Source: Erinaceus europaeus (taxonomy: Eukaryota; Chordata; Mammalia; Eulipotyphla; Erinaceidae). From it: DNA of 64,000 bases. Numbering within the stretch: the stretch's first letter is position 1; every line of letters starts with the position of its first letter. The stretch is taken from contig NC_080170.1 of assembly GCF_950295315.1 (NCBI RefSeq), positions 93,604,054-93,668,053 on the forward strand, in the 5' to 3' direction. The position numbers and the translations under genes are program-made. The notes beneath the pieces were generated by a model. That model saw only the letters and a list, made by a program, of their open reading frames with translations, was not told where the DNA came from and searched no databases. This document shows positions 22,966 to 35,204 of the stretch, piece by piece.

Positions 22966-23109
22966 GAGCAGCTCAGCACCTGAGGCTCCTGGAGCTTTGA
23001 TTTGATTTTGCTGTTCTTCAACCTACACTCCTTTTTGCCCCAACCACACGTGAACACCCACTTGAGGCTGCAGAACTTTCAGCTGTAGATTATGATTTCA
23101 GTTGTGTCT

Positions 23110-23345
23110 CATATTTATTTGTTGTTTTGGGAGGAGAGCCTGTTCATTCCCAGTTATTCCATGGCCACACCTCCTGGAAGTCTACCATGGCTTCTTTATT
23201 CAGGGACAGTATTTTCAGGTAGAGAGACACTCAATGGCGCAACACACTGGGGGTCCTCTCAGTGATGTAATACTCCCACATAGTGTACTGAGTCTTGAAC
23301 CTGGGTCTTATGTATGGCAAAAGGTGCACTCCCAGGTGAGTTATT
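23110..23345 (-). mobile_element. Possible SINE, diverged
   Basis: GTAGAGAGACACTCAATGGC and TTGAACCTGGGTCTTATGTA...GGTGCACTCCCAGG look like the core, B box and head of a tRNA SINE read backwards. The 154-codon frame across it is not a gene. Confidence 0.45.
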
Positions 23346-23479
23346 CTCACCCTGCTTTGATTTTGCATCCACAGATTATTCTAGAAGCGAGCATACATTC
23401 TGCAGGATTTTTTTTTTCCTTAGTGTTTCCAGGACCCTGTATATGCATGATTTCACTGCTCCGGACTAGTGTTTTCAAA

Positions 23480-23635
23480 GAAAAGGAGAGATACTACAGT
23501 GTTTCAGCTTCCTATGATGCAAAAGTATTTGATGCAAAAGTATGTACTGCTAGAGCTCAAATCTGAGTTCTGTCTATGCTGAGGCAAGCATTCTATCAAT
23601 GGAGCTCTCTCTCCAACCCAAGAGAAGATAATTCT
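23480..23635 (-). mobile_element. Possible SINE-D, diverged
   Basis: GGAGAGATACTACAGTGTTT, CAAATCTGAGTTCTGTCTAT and CAAGCATTCTATCAATGGAG suggest an antisense SINE-D. A GATGCAAAAGTAT unit is duplicated inside it. Confidence 0.45.
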
Positions 23636-23639
23636 TAGA

Positions 23640-24840
23640 ATTACTATACATCTTGGATGATTAGATTCAGCTTCACAAGAGTGCATGTGATGAATAAGGT
23701 AGTTTACTTTCCTTCAGAAGTTGCACATAGAACCTCATAGAGGTCAAAAATCAAGTAATATGGCCAAGATTAGAAAGCACCTCTACAAAGGTTCAATCCT
23801 TTTTATTTCATTACATTTCTTCCCTGAGAGTTTTTTTTTTTTGTGCTAGTCATTCTTTTAAAAGCTAATAGCATATTAATACAAAAAGCCAAAGTAATAT
23901 TTATTTTTTAAAAATTCAATAGCTAGAACATTATCTTCAGTAAATATAGGTAACCATGGCAATTTCAAGTGAAAGGCAGATAGTGTATACAGAATATTAT
24001 TTCAATCTCTTAATAAAGCAATTATATCTCTGTTTACTGTACAGATTCAGCATCCAAATTTGCAACTTATGATTGCATAGAATTATATGCTAGCCTCCTC
24101 AAACAGAATCCCAGGAGGTCAACAGCATATGTACAAATGTGTTAAATTCTGTATTGATATCAGGAAAGAATATTCCTGTATAGATATCAGGAAAGATGTT
24201 CCGTCAAATAGAAGAATCCTGTGTAGAGTGGAAGACCCTTGGGCTTAATATCTATTATTATATCTATTCCTGGGGTCTTAGAAGATAAACTTTCATTTCT
24301 AACTCCAGTTTCACTTTTTAAAAAGACGATTTTTACTGGGCAAATGTTTTACAAGATAGTTGTTGTCTCAGATGTACAATTTCATATCTCCCCCAAGCTT
24401 GTGTCAGTTTCACTTTGTTAATTCCCTTAACCTTGCTAAGGGTCTGTATGCAAAGTCAGCCATCATCTGGGATCATAACCTCCCCCTTTAGTATCAAAAT
24501 CTCCCTTAGATATAACAATCTCCCTTAGATATAACATTTTGTAAAAGTTTTAAACATCTCTTTCCCATACTCCACTTCCCAACAGCTTAGCTTTCTACAG
24601 CCTTAGAGTTTCTAAGATTTGGTAACAGAGACACAAAATAAAGTTATCACAGTCTGTGGTTATTTCAATACACAAAAATAAAGTCAGAAATTTCCAATAT
24701 GGAATGACTTGATTCTTTAACACTCTATATTTTTGTGACATTCAGCACATCCTAAACTGACTTTATTTTTATTACTATCTCTAGTGATCTTTTATTTTCA
24801 GTTCAGTCACAGTTGACCCTTGACTATTAATAGTACCAAT
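23640..24840. other. Intron, mostly unclassified
   Basis: No exon or repeat family recognised. It holds a 19-bp perfect tandem duplication at about 24498-24535 and a doubled GATATCAGGAAAGA unit near 24155-24196. Confidence 0.5.
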
Positions 24841-24842
24841 GG

Positions 24843-25122
24843 GGAGTACTGCCATAGCGCAGCGGATGAAGCACAAGGACCAGCTTAAGGATCCCGTTTG
24901 AGCCCCCGGCTCCCCACCTGCAGGGGAGTCGCTTCACAGGTGGTGAAGCAGGTCTGCAGGTGTCTATCTTTCTCTCTCCCTCTCTGTCTTCCCCTCCTCT
25001 CTCCATTTCTCTCTGTCCTATCTAACAATAACGACATCAATAACAACAACAATAATAACTACACCAATAATAAAAAGCAACAAGGGCAACAAAAGGGATA
25101 ATAAATAAATAAATATTTTTAA
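24843..25122 (+). mobile_element. SINE-A
   Basis: GCCATAGCGCAGCGGATGAA head, CCACCTGCAGGGGAGTCGCT core, CAAC-rich tail and AATAAATAAATA end; CpG sites are kept. Confidence 0.93.
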
Positions 25123-25139
25123 AAAATAGTACCAATGAA

Positions 25140-25900
25140 ATCAAAAGACTTTAATTGCCTTTTTTGTTTGTTTATAATTGGGATGCTTTATTCATTTGTG
25201 GTAAAAGTTTTAATCATAGCAGGTGGAGTAATAGATCTCTGCCATAATCATTTCTAAGTGTCCTTTTATTTCATAAAAATTTGAACTAGAACCATAGATT
25301 CAATCTGTTTCAAATATAAAAAAAAAGTTAACAGCACATAAATAGAAATCTACTCCCATCAGCTCAAAGCACATGAGAAACCGTACCCTGCTTGTTTTTA
25401 TGAAAATAATCCTAGTATTTTTAACATAATTTCAGCATTCGGTGCCCTTAGCCAAAGCTGTTTTTTTGTAGTCATGCAAAGTTTAGGTTAAGGTCCATTC
25501 TACTGTGGGCAACCAGTTCATTTTGAGATGGTAATTGAACACATACTTACTCTTGGTTCTATACCTTGGGGCACTGTGGACAACATGGAGTAACTCAGAA
25601 TATAAACTCCATGATTTCAGGAAGTCATAATATTATTTACTGAGAATCTCTATTTTGCCTAAAATATACCTTGTGTGTTGTAATTAGTATAGAGATGTTG
25701 AATGAGTCAATAAAACACATTATCAGACAATATGCAGTCTGTTTTTGGACTAAATTATATAAGAAATTATCAACCATTCTAAGATAATACTGGCAGTCCA
25801 AAGTATAATATTGTATAATACTAAAGGATAGTGAGGTCAGTTTCACTTAAAAAAAAAAAAAAAGAAAGAAAGAAAGTTATAAGGAAAATGGCATCTACAT
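25140..25900. other. Intron, nothing recognised
   Basis: AT-rich, with an A17/GAAA run at 25847-25876. No exon seen. Confidence 0.4.
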
Positions 25901-25904
25901 TGTG

Positions 25905-26205
25905 TGTTATGATCTATTGATAGGGTAAATAGAGGGAGAATTAATAGACATGGAGAGTGGTTGGAGGGAAGAGTGGTAGAGAAAGTGAGAGAAGCACCTG
26001 CAGCACTGTTTCCCCATTTTCTTTATAATTAGTGCATGCCTTTCTTAAAGTATGTTTTGTTTTCTGCCCTGTATTATAATTTATTTTTCACCACTTTTGA
26101 AGTTTCCTGATGGAGATGTGCTCATCTCCCAGGGGATTGAACCCGTATCCTTGTGCTCTGTAGCATGTGAGTTCTAGTGAGTGTGCCACTGCCCGCCCCC
26201 AGATA
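25905..26205 (-). mobile_element. SINE-B split by a foreign 78-bp segment
   Basis: The left part ends GCACCTGCAGCACTGTTT and the right part resumes CACCACTTTTGAAGTTTCC, which are contiguous in other SINE-B copies. Between them is a segment (about 26009-26088) that matches DNA 2 kb downstream. Confidence 0.85.
26009..26088 (+). repeat. Segment duplicated from 28001-28079
   Basis: About 79 bp aligned in the same direction with roughly seven differences, mostly transitions, and one gap. The downstream copy is part of a longer L2-like stretch, so 28001-28079 is the likely source. Confidence 0.8.
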
Positions 26206-26209
26206 CAAT

Positions 26210-27745
26210 TTAAGTGTAGGCTAGATATCATTTGGAAATCAAGAACTAGCTAGTATGTTACTGTGATTCACAGTGTCTATTGATGGTACCTCTCTCACTA
26301 GTGGGAAATAATGAGATGTATCCCAGGTGCTTATTTTTTGTCCTCTTCTTGTTCTATTTTCCTACATTGATGAGATCTGGGAAACAAATGTAGACACTGC
26401 CTAGATCTTCACACACTTGTTTCTTTCTTTTTTCATTCCAGCTTTCATAGAAGGAGGCTTTCTAATTTGGAAATGAATCATTGACTAGGTACATCAAAGA
26501 CATCTCTGAATCTTAGATTCTGTACTCCTGGGTTTTGTATCACTGACAACCAGGTAGATAGAATAATAGTAGCATGGTGACACTATTGATAATATCAGAA
26601 ATCAGCAGTTATCATTCAGATCCGTGACTGATGTGTAAATAGCAAAATCTGACTTAGGATGCCCTAGTTAGAGAATACTCAGAGTGAATTATTTGGGGTT
26701 AACAAAGGTATCCCAATGATTACATTATCTGCCAGGAGAAAATTAAGTAGCTAGACTCAAAGCTGTCACTTCCACAGAAGGTATGTAATTCAATCTCTGT
26801 AACATTTCAAATAGTTGTATCAAATATAATAAATGGGAAGAATGAAGCTAATGGAATGAAATAACTTCAATAAAGTCACACATCTTTAGATGATGAAGTT
26901 GAAATTTGTTTCCTTTTTAACTTAATTCCAGCATGGATCTGTCCACAGGATACATACAGACAGAAAAGGACATAAGAACATTTACAAAGGCAACAAGTAA
27001 ATCATATTTATTTATGAAGAGAAATATTTAAGTTCAGTAAACTTAATTGGAGAGCTCAGATTCAATTTGTAATAAATAAGCTGTGTTGGCAAGCCAGGAC
27101 CCTCTCTCTATAAATTGTGCTTCTGAATTAGTCTATGCCATTCTTTTTTCTTCCTGAACAGATTAATGAGTAATCTGCTTCCAGCTCATTCTTTCCCTCC
27201 TGCTTTCTCTACCAAGTGACAAGTGCCACCTAGTGGTCAAATGGTGAAGCATTATCATTTTCATTCTGTCATCCTTGATTGCTCATCTTCTAGGTGGCAA
27301 ATTATTTGGATAACTGTTACTTTTTCAGTCAACCTGGACAGGAATTTTAAAAAAATTATAGATAAACCCTCTGTCCCCGCTTTTTTGCATTTGAGGACTT
27401 TCCTCGATTTTTTTTCCTTTCTCAATTTAGCACACGTCTTAGATTCTTATACCTTCTATATTATGGCAGTGGCAAATATGTCACTATTATGCACTAAGAA
27501 TATAGACCCAGGAGATTTTATTCAGAGTTTTCATATACCACTTTAAATCCAATTGTTAGATCATCATAAGATAGATTGTAAATTAATTCCTTGAGTTAAG
27601 CATTCACTATATTTACCTTTGCACAAATATAAATATTATTAGTGAGTAGTGTGTTTATACAACCAGTATGTTCATCCAGCGTGTACTGTATTGTTTATAT
27701 GTCATTTAAGTATTTCTGGAATAACCTTTTCTGATTAATAATCAT
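26210..27745. other. Intron, nothing recognised
   Basis: No repeat family placed. The 107-codon frame at 27223-27546 has no splice signals or family features that I recognise. Confidence 0.4.
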
Positions 27746-27749
27746 TTCT

Positions 27750-28140
27750 TATATTAGAATCCAAATTTTTCTATTATGACAGTAGTCACCTTTCTGGCAT
27801 TAATAACTTATTCTCTGTATGATTCCCCCACCGAGCTATTCTGTAATTCTTTCACATTTTCTCTGTGCTTTTCTGAATATCCTTGTTTCTTCTGTCTTCT
27901 GTGAAGTTGTCTCTTCTCCTTCAGGTCTTCCAAGATGTAAAACTAATGTTATGTCTGTATGAAGTATTCTCTCATTTTCCTGCCTCTAAAACTATCTCCT
28001 TTCCCCCATTTTCTTCATAATTAATGCATGTCTTTCTTAAAGTATGTTTTATTTTCTGTCCTGTATTGTATTTATTTTTGTATCTGATCTGCCTCCTATA
28101 TTAGACTCTACACTTTTCAAAAGGAAGGGCCATTCTTTTA
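27750..28140 (+). repeat. L2-like 3' end
   Basis: T/C-rich AATTCTTTCACATTTTCTCT, then TATTTTTGTATCTGATCTGC and TTAGACTCTACACTTTTCAA follow the L2 3' end layout. Confidence 0.45.
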
Positions 28141-28445
28141 AAATTTTTTATAAAATTTCTTTATTGGGGAGTTATTGGTTTACAATCGACAGTAAAATAT
28201 AGTAGCTTTTACATGTGTAATATTTCCCAGTTTTCCACATAACAGTGCAACCCCCACTAGGTCCTCCTGTGCCATCATGTTCCAGGACCTGAACCCTCCT
28301 CCCCACCCCAAAGTCTTTTACTTTGGTGCAATATGCCAACTCCAGTCCAAGGTCTGTTTTATGTTTTCCTTTCTGCTCTTGTTTTTCTATGAATGAGATC
28401 ATCCCACATTCATTCTTTTGTTTCTGACTTATCTCACTTAATATG
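28140..28445 (-). mobile_element. L1 3' end
   Basis: TTTCTTTATTGGGGAGTTAT, ATTTCCCAGTTTTCCACATA, CATCATGTTCCAGGACCTGA, ATGAGATCATCCCACATTCA. 5' truncated. Confidence 0.9.
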
Positions 28446-28544
28446 ACTCGGAAGGGTCATTTTAAATTTATCTTTGTGTTAGTATTTATCATGTTTTATC
28501 TTCGCTGATCTTTCATGTAATAGGTATTTACCAGAACTGAAGTA

Positions 28545-28766
28545 TCATTTGTTGTTGTTGTTATTTACTGGATAGAAACTGAGAGGAAAGGAAAGGGGGG
28601 TGTAGAAAGAGGAGAGAAAAAGAGACTCCTGCAGAACTGCTTCACAACTCCTGAAGCTTTCCCCCTGCAGTAGGGAACCTCAGGTTTGCACCTAGGTACA
28701 TGCACATTATAACACATGCAGCCAACTGAGTGCACCACCACCTGGCCCTCCACCACCTGGCCCTCC
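28545..28766 (-). mobile_element. SINE-B with duplicated head end
   Basis: Standard SINE-B antisense; the terminal CCACCACCTGGCCCT (28735-28749) is repeated exactly at 28750-28764. Confidence 0.9.
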
Positions 28767-28869
28767 TGAATGAAGGATTCAAGGGATGGCTGCATGTGTG
28801 TAAAATTCTTCACAAATAGGTACAAAAGTTTTTAGGTTTTTGTTTTTTTAAGTTGATTTCTTTGAGTCT

Positions 28870-29625
28870 ATAAACTTACTACCATCTGTCTACATTATAG
28901 AAAACCAAAATGTTCTGTTACTTGGTCAAAATAAAGTGTTGCATTTGGGTAGGGTCACAGAGCCTATATTTGGATTTCATTTTTCATATTCAAAGTCTTT
29001 GCATCATATGAATAGCCTTTGGAAAATTCTATGCCTGTTGGAAAGGAACTCCAGCAATAGCACTCTATTCTTTTGCAGTACTCATGTGGACACAAAAAAT
29101 GAAATAGTAGAATCTGGCAGTTCCCACATTGGTTGTTTTAGCAGTAAATGTAGAACAAAGAAGGCTGGCTGAACTTTTAGCTGTGTTTTTCAAATTGAAA
29201 TGACATATCTGAATACAACTTTGTAATGAAGAATGTGAAAGCATTTTTTCCCATTTAGAATTTAATCTTTTTAATGTGTCATTATTGTGTAGGTTGCTGA
29301 GATTTCAAATCTGTGTAGCTACAGAGACAGATGCCTTAGAAAATATATTTATTCATCTAGAATACTTTTCAGCCTCCTTACATAAGCTGCCATGATCTAG
29401 AATTTATTACACCTAAAGACCCTTGTTTAACAAGAGGCTATTACACTCACTGTAGTTGAAGTATTTTATTTTATTACTCTTGCAACAAAGATCTCATTTC
29501 TCTGTGGCGATGCATTACTTTTGCAAAGGGATAATGCATAATATATTCACACTTGTAGGCCCTGTGTTCCCAGCATAGCAAATGAGACACTAAACCAATT
29601 GTTGATGATAAAATATTTTAGAAAT
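28870..29625. other. Intron, nothing recognised
   Basis: No exon or repeat family recognised. Confidence 0.4.
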
Positions 29626-29631
29626 TCTTTG

Positions 29632-29810
29632 GGGGCAAGATAGCGCACTTGAATTGTGCACTTGTTTTGTTATGGGCACAACCCAGGTTCAAGCCTGGCC
29701 TCCACCTCACTGAAGGAAGCTTCAATATCGTGTTGTATTTCTCTCTGTCTCTGTCTTTCTCTCTGAAAAATTTGCCCTGGAGCTTTGAATCCCCAGTGAC
29801 AACAATAAAG
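29632..29810 (+). mobile_element. SINE-D
   Basis: GGGGCAAGATAGCGCACTTG head, CAACCCAGGTTCAAGCCTGG B box, CTGAAGGAAGCTTCAATATC core, CTCTGTCTCTGTC body. Confidence 0.8.
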
Positions 29811-29811
29811 A

Positions 29812-29985
29812 AGGGGTAAAGAGGAAAGAAAGAGAAAAAGAAAGGGGGAAAAAAAGGGAGGGGAGAAGAGGGGGGAAGGAGAGGGAAGGAGGAGGGAAAG
29901 AAGGTAGAGGAAAAGAAGAAAGAAATCTAGAAAGAAAAAGCACATGTTTGAACAAGAGTGCAAGAGAGGGAGGGAGGAAAAAAAA
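29812..29985 (+). repeat. Purine-rich tract
   Basis: About 170 nt of GGAAA/GAAAG/GGGAG units after the SINE-D, interrupted near 29940-29965. It is probably an expanded A-rich tail. Confidence 0.85.
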
Positions 29986-29999
29986 TTTCTTGAAGGCAG

Positions 30000-31925
30000 G
30001 TATCATGTATTCTTTATATTATGTATTATGTATATTATATTACCTGACCCAGAACTGGGCACAGTAGATGTCTGCAGAAAATGTTTAACTTGTTTATTGA
30101 AATCATTGTCCAAATTATTTTCTTTCTCATACTTTTTTGAGAAGCTGATGTCTTATTATTTGACACAATATAATTCTTAGTTTACTAAACACATCAGGAC
30201 TGCACCAGCAGCTAGAGAGAGATCAAGGAAAGGAGTGGTGTGGGAAACTCAGGTTAGTCACTACCCCTGGCTTCATAAATGTAGCCTCATTTGTCCTAAA
30301 GGTTGAAACAGAGGTTCCTTATGGTCTGCTCCTGAATTTCACAGAAATAACCAAACAGTGCTGCTGAAGGGGGATAATAGGAATGAGAGTCCAGAAAGAA
30401 CTAGTCTTCCTTCTAAGAGAATGACAGAGCTTTGACAGCAGCAGGTAGTCTTACTACACACTCCCTTGCTCTGTATGTCAGCTATTTCTATCTCTTATCT
30501 GCAAAAGGTGAAGAGAGTAGAGGCTTGAGTATGCTACTTGAAATGACTTTCACTGGAGAAAATACTGATTTGGGTTTCAATACAAGTATACCCACTTGAT
30601 TTCTTTCCTACAAACTTTTCTTAATCTCTTGCATTGTATGTATCAGCAGCTGTCAATTAGTGCGCATGCTACCCAGGAACAAGAACTAGCTTCCTGAATG
30701 TACCTCAGGGCCTATTCTCTGACTCTGGTCAGTAAGGTACAGATATATATATATATTTACAGATATTTTATACTTTTTTTTCTTTCCCCAAAGCAGGCTA
30801 CTTATTGATTTTTCCTGAAGGAAGCCTGTAGTTCTGAGAACTAATGCTCTTGAATCCTCACTAAGCTCAAGTTCCATTTCTTATTTCCTTAGAACTATCT
30901 CCTCACTTATTCTGTACCTACACCTGCAGTTCAAATGCAGTAGAAAAACTGCATTTAATGACTTTTCTGATATTGAACTTGAATCCCATATTATGAGCCC
31001 CTTGTTAAAATCATACTATACCTTGTTCCTCCTAGTCATAGCTTTGGTCTGAATCATGTCCCTTCCACAATCCTCAGCCCTACAGGCTCAAATAAAATTC
31101 AAACTTGGTTTCATTTGAGTAGTATTTTCCACCGTGCCCATTGCCGGCGTGTGTTTTAATTTCCTCTCTCCTTCAGGCCATTTGCCTGATGAGTTCCTCC
31201 TACTAATGAAAGAGCTCTCTTAGTACACCTGGGAATACTGTTTTATTCCTAGTGAACTAAATGTATTCTCATGGCTTTTGCTTTGCAGTGGTCTAGAATT
31301 ATTTCTCCTATATTAAAAAAAATTCTCAAGAAGTTCTTTTATCAAGCACCACTAATAATTATTCTGGCATTTGAAAAGAAATACTGACTCATTGGAAAAG
31401 TCATGACACATTTTTGCATAAAAAAGCAGAAAAATACATCACAGTTTTTCTGACAAGCAAATATTATTTTAAGTGTTTCTGTACAAGAGGATATCTAATT
31501 TGGTGGGTCCTAACGTTTATGCAAATTCTGGAACCCTCTTTCAAAAAGAAAGTACAAAATTATAAACATGCAATTAGGGACAGCAACGTGGAAAGAACCT
31601 GTGTAAGGGAAGGGAGGTAGCGTAAAGGTTAAGCTCTATTTATGGTTTATTTTGCCACTGATTCTGCCTATTTGTGCATTTGACTACCACAGGGCTCTTT
31701 TCTTTTTTCCTTTTTTTGTAGTAAAATATAAAATGTTTCCCATATTTCCAGCTCCTTTCTACTCTCCAGTTTATTCATCAACATGTCCACAATAATGTAT
31801 TTTGGCAAATTCTAAAACTACCTTGAATGATTTCCATAACTGTTCTTAATACATACATGAGGAAGTTTAATGGATTCCTCATCTGTGCAATAGGTTTCAT
31901 GACAATAACATTCAAATTGTGCCAC
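30000..31925. other. Intron, mostly unclassified
   Basis: No exon seen; a short TA run lies at about 30743-30757. Nothing else recognised. Confidence 0.4.
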
Positions 31926-31929
31926 TGTT

Positions 31930-32090
31930 TGAAATAGCTAAATTGTACTGACTCGTGTAGTCCTCGTAGTTATCCGATGATCTTTATGATTCCCTTTTTT
32001 TATTAGATGAGGAAACTGGATCATAGGAAAGTAACTCTCTGAAGGAGGAGTTAGGAAACTGCACAGCTGTGACTTTTGGCCGGTGTGGTC
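31930..32090 (-). repeat. MIR
   Basis: TATTAGATGAGGAAACTGGA, AGTAACTCTCTGAAGG and CTGCACAGCTG give the antisense MIR core clearly. Confidence 0.75.
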
Positions 32091-32295
32091 TGGCTTCAGT
32101 CCCTTCACTCTTGCTAAACACCTGCCTCTCTGTGAAGGCTACTGAAGAAAGAGAAGTTGTGCTCCATCTGAAACACTGCTTTGATTTTTAGCTTAAAGTT
32201 ATTTGAACTACTAATTACTCGGCCTTCAGTGTAGGTGGGTAGTTCTTCTGTGTGGGAGAAATTAACAACTAATAGTAATCATATAGCCCCGGTAT

Positions 32296-32520
32296 TTTTT
32301 TTTCTTTTTAAGGACCTCTGTCTTTATTAAACAGATTCAGAGCATGAAAGGGTGGCTTTTGAAAACTTTACTGAAGAAGAGGGGCTTAGAAGTCCTTTAG
32401 AGAAGGCTGAGGCACCAGGGCTGTTCTTTGTGAGTAACAAACCTCAGTCCTATATGATGTCTCTAGTTCTTGATCCTAGTAACCCACTAGCCCAGTAAAG
32501 TCCCAATAAATTTTAGAGTT
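32296..32520 (-). pseudogene. Possible 3' end of a processed mRNA copy
   Basis: Read on the - strand, this ends with AATAAA (complement at about 32331-32336), then about 20 bases, then an A-rich run (TTTTTTTTTCTTTTT at 32296-32310 on +). That spacing is what a reverse-transcribed polyadenylated transcript leaves. I do not recognise the source gene and see no coding frame, so it may be UTR only or a coincidence. Confidence 0.35.
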
Positions 32521-33147
32521 TATGAGTGCTAGTTGCCCATCATTATTGGCAAACTATTAATTTTTTTAACTTTATAGTTAATTAGTTTTATTCTGAAATC
32601 TAACATGAGTTTTCTGGAGCAGAGGCAATTATTCTCTGGTTATAGCAGATTAATGTTAATTCCCTTTGTTCATGTTCCACCCCTGGGGTAGTGGTTGAGT
32701 CTTTCTGCACATACCAGAGTTTGTTCTACCAGCCAAAAAGAAATGACACATTTATGTAGGATAGAAACAGTCACCTCTCCCATCCCCCAGTGCCCAAATG
32801 CACATACATCTTAGCTCTCTGGGAAGGATCCTGAGTTTGCACTCTTAACTTTTGGAATCTAGCTTCTGCACCTTTACAGTGCAGGCAGTGTTTCCATGGT
32901 CCTAGAGCTCTCTGTGTTTAAAATGTAAACCATCTGCCCCTGTAGGTAGGTAAATTTCTCTGGAATTTTTTCTCTGGGTAAAACCTCTTTAGATGTTTTC
33001 TCATAATTATTAAATTAAATTAAATTCCCCAACTTGTAATTCTAGTCAAGATCCCAGGTTTGGTAGTATTTGCTCAGAAAGGAACACAACGATAGTTCTT
33101 TTCAGTCCAACAATCTACTAATATGTGAAGTTAGAAAGAAGAATCTA

Positions 33148-33450
33148 GGAGTCGGGCTGTAGAGCAGAGGGTTAAGCGCAGGTGGCGCAAAGCACAAGGA
33201 CCGGCATAAGGATCCTGGTTCGAGCCCCGGCTCCCCACCTGCAGGGGAGTCGCTTCACAGGCGGTGAAGCAGGTCTGCATGTGTCTATCTTTCTCTCCCC
33301 CTCTCTGTCTTCCCCTCCTCTCTCCATTTCTCTCTGTCCTATACAACAACGATGGCATCAATAACAACTACAACAATAATACAACAAGGGCAACCACAGG
33401 AATAAATAAATAAATAAAAATAAATAAATAAATAAAATATTTAAAAAAAA
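33148..33450 (+). mobile_element. SINE-A
   Basis: GGAGTCGGGCTGTAGAGCAG head, GGTTCGAGCCCCGGCTCCCC and a long AATAAATAAATAAATAAAAAT tail. CpG sites are well kept, so it is a young copy. Confidence 0.95.
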
Positions 33451-33647
33451 GAAAGAAGAATCTAATGCCTTTCAGGTACGTGAATTTGTGATCCCCCCCC
33501 CATCTTTTTTTGTGACTAAATAGTGGGTAACAAGGTTGTAAGATTTCAGTGTATAGTTTTACACCATATCCACAACTAAATCCTGTGTCCCCAAATTTGT
33601 GATTTTTGAGTGACCTGTATGAGAACAGTAAGAGAACCTCACTTAGG

Positions 33648-33870
33648 GACCAGGTAGTGGGGCACCTGGTTAAGCGCACACAATGCATAAGGACCTTAGT
33701 TCAAGCCCCTGAGCCCCCCCTGTGGGGGGGAAAACTTCATGAGTGGTGACGCAGGGCTTCAGGTATTTCTATCTCTTGCCCTCTCTATCTCCTCCTCCCC
33801 TCTCAATTTCTCTCTATCTTTATCCAATAATAGGCAAATTTTAAAAAGCTTTAAAAAAAGAAAAATACAT
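33648..33870 (+). mobile_element. SINE-B
   Basis: GGGACCAGGTAGTGGGGCAC head, GTTCAAGCCCCTGAG, T/C body, CCAATAATAGG... A-rich tail. Confidence 0.88.
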
Positions 33871-34164
33871 TATTAAATAAACATTTAAAAAAGAAAGAGA
33901 TCATTATTTACATTTACATTATTTCCTAGTGCCCCATATGATCCTTTTGCATCTAAAACGTTCTTTAATTCTTGAGCTAAGGATCTCTGTCTGTTTGTTT
34001 GTTTTGTTTTGTCTCTGTTCTTCTTGCTAGAGCTACTTCATCTCATGCAACTTTTGTTGATTCAATCAGGACTTCATAAATTTGTAAATAAATAGTAACA
34101 GTCTCACCTGGAAGAGGTTATAAGTAAATACTGACATTAAGAAGCTTCCTAGGTTGATGGTGAT

Positions 34165-34330
34165 ATAAAAAGGTGATGCTGGATGTTCAGCTGCATGGGG
34201 TGGGAGGGGAAGGGGGAGGGGGTGGAACACAGTCTTTTGGTAGTGGGAGTGGTGTTTATGTACACTCCTATTAATTTGTAGTCATATAAAAAAAGAAAAA
34301 TATAAAATAATTTAAAAAAATTAAAAGGTG
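34165..34330 (+). mobile_element. L1 3' UTR end
   Basis: GGAACACAGTCTTTTGGTAG...GGTGTTTATGTACACTCCTA is the sense version of the 3' end seen antisense at 500-620. It closes with an A-rich tail. Confidence 0.75.
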
Positions 34331-34624
34331 GTGGTGATGATAGAAAGATGCTCTTCTTAGTTACTAACTACTTATTAAGTATGTGAGTCAGAATTTTCTT
34401 TTAAAATTGTTGCGTGTCTTTTTTCTTTTTCTTTCTTTTTAAGAGGATATACTAATTTTTCAATTTCTTTCATTAACTACTAGGGAGAGTGGTTGCTGGC
34501 TTATATGGTCAGAAAAAATGTTAATTTTTGTATTAGAAAAAGATAAGTATTTAAAAAGCAAAAATAAGGCTCAGGTAGACAAAATAAGGGGACCCAATAT
34601 TTATTTTAAACAGTGAAATTATTA

Positions 34625-34749
34625 ATTAACTATAATAGAACTTTGCCATGTGCACAATCCAGACTCAAGGCTGGGACCCACAGCACTGAAGAAAGCTTTG
34701 ATGTTGTGGTGTCTGTATCTCAATCTATCTGGAAAGATAAAGATAAAAA
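34625..34749 (+). mobile_element. SINE-D
   Basis: CTTTGCCATGTGCACAATCC, CACAGCACTGAAGAAAGCTT and an AAAGATAAAGATAAAAAAA tail; the solo LTR inserted into the tail. Confidence 0.75.
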
Positions 34750-35157
34750 AATTAATGTTATTTAACTTGAAATGGGGCTAGTGGGGGCCACTGCTGTGTG
34801 TAAAAGGATTCACAGTGGGGAGCTGGTAACTGGTTTAAACAATACAAGGTTTATTAGGGTGAAACAGATAAAAGGTAAAATAAGGAGCCATCATCAAGGG
34901 TTAAGAGTACACTAGGTCCATAAAGTCTGAGTATAGTTATCAAAGATTTAGTCCCATAAAGATAAACAATTATCAGCTCTGGTAAAGGTTGCTCATGGCT
35001 ATAGAGAGGTCTGAAAGTTTACCGACTATCAGAGTCACACATGTTTAGTTCCCAGGAGAAGTAGCCATGGCGGATACCTGGTGCACCTCTGCCAAGATGC
35101 ATCTGACCAGGAGAAGCAGCAGCAGCCAAAAGAGTGCGACCTGCTCAAAGTCCCATG

Positions 35158-35165
35158 CTTTTATA
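35158..35165 (-). promoter_or_regulatory. TATA box of the LTR
   Basis: TATAAAAG on the - strand between the CRE and the predicted R region. Confidence 0.7.
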
Positions 35166-35196
35166 CATTTCCTTCTCTGTTTGTCCCACCTCACGG

Positions 35197-35204
35197 TGAC
35201 GTCA
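35197..35204 (-). promoter_or_regulatory. Consensus CRE (TGACGTCA) in LTR U3
   Basis: An exact palindromic cAMP response element about 32 bp upstream of the LTR TATA box on the - strand. CREB/CREM/ATF factors bind this sequence; activity here is not shown. Confidence 0.7.

Noticed and set aside
23102..23566. 154-codon open frame
   Set aside because: It runs through SINE-like pieces, with no family features or splice sites.
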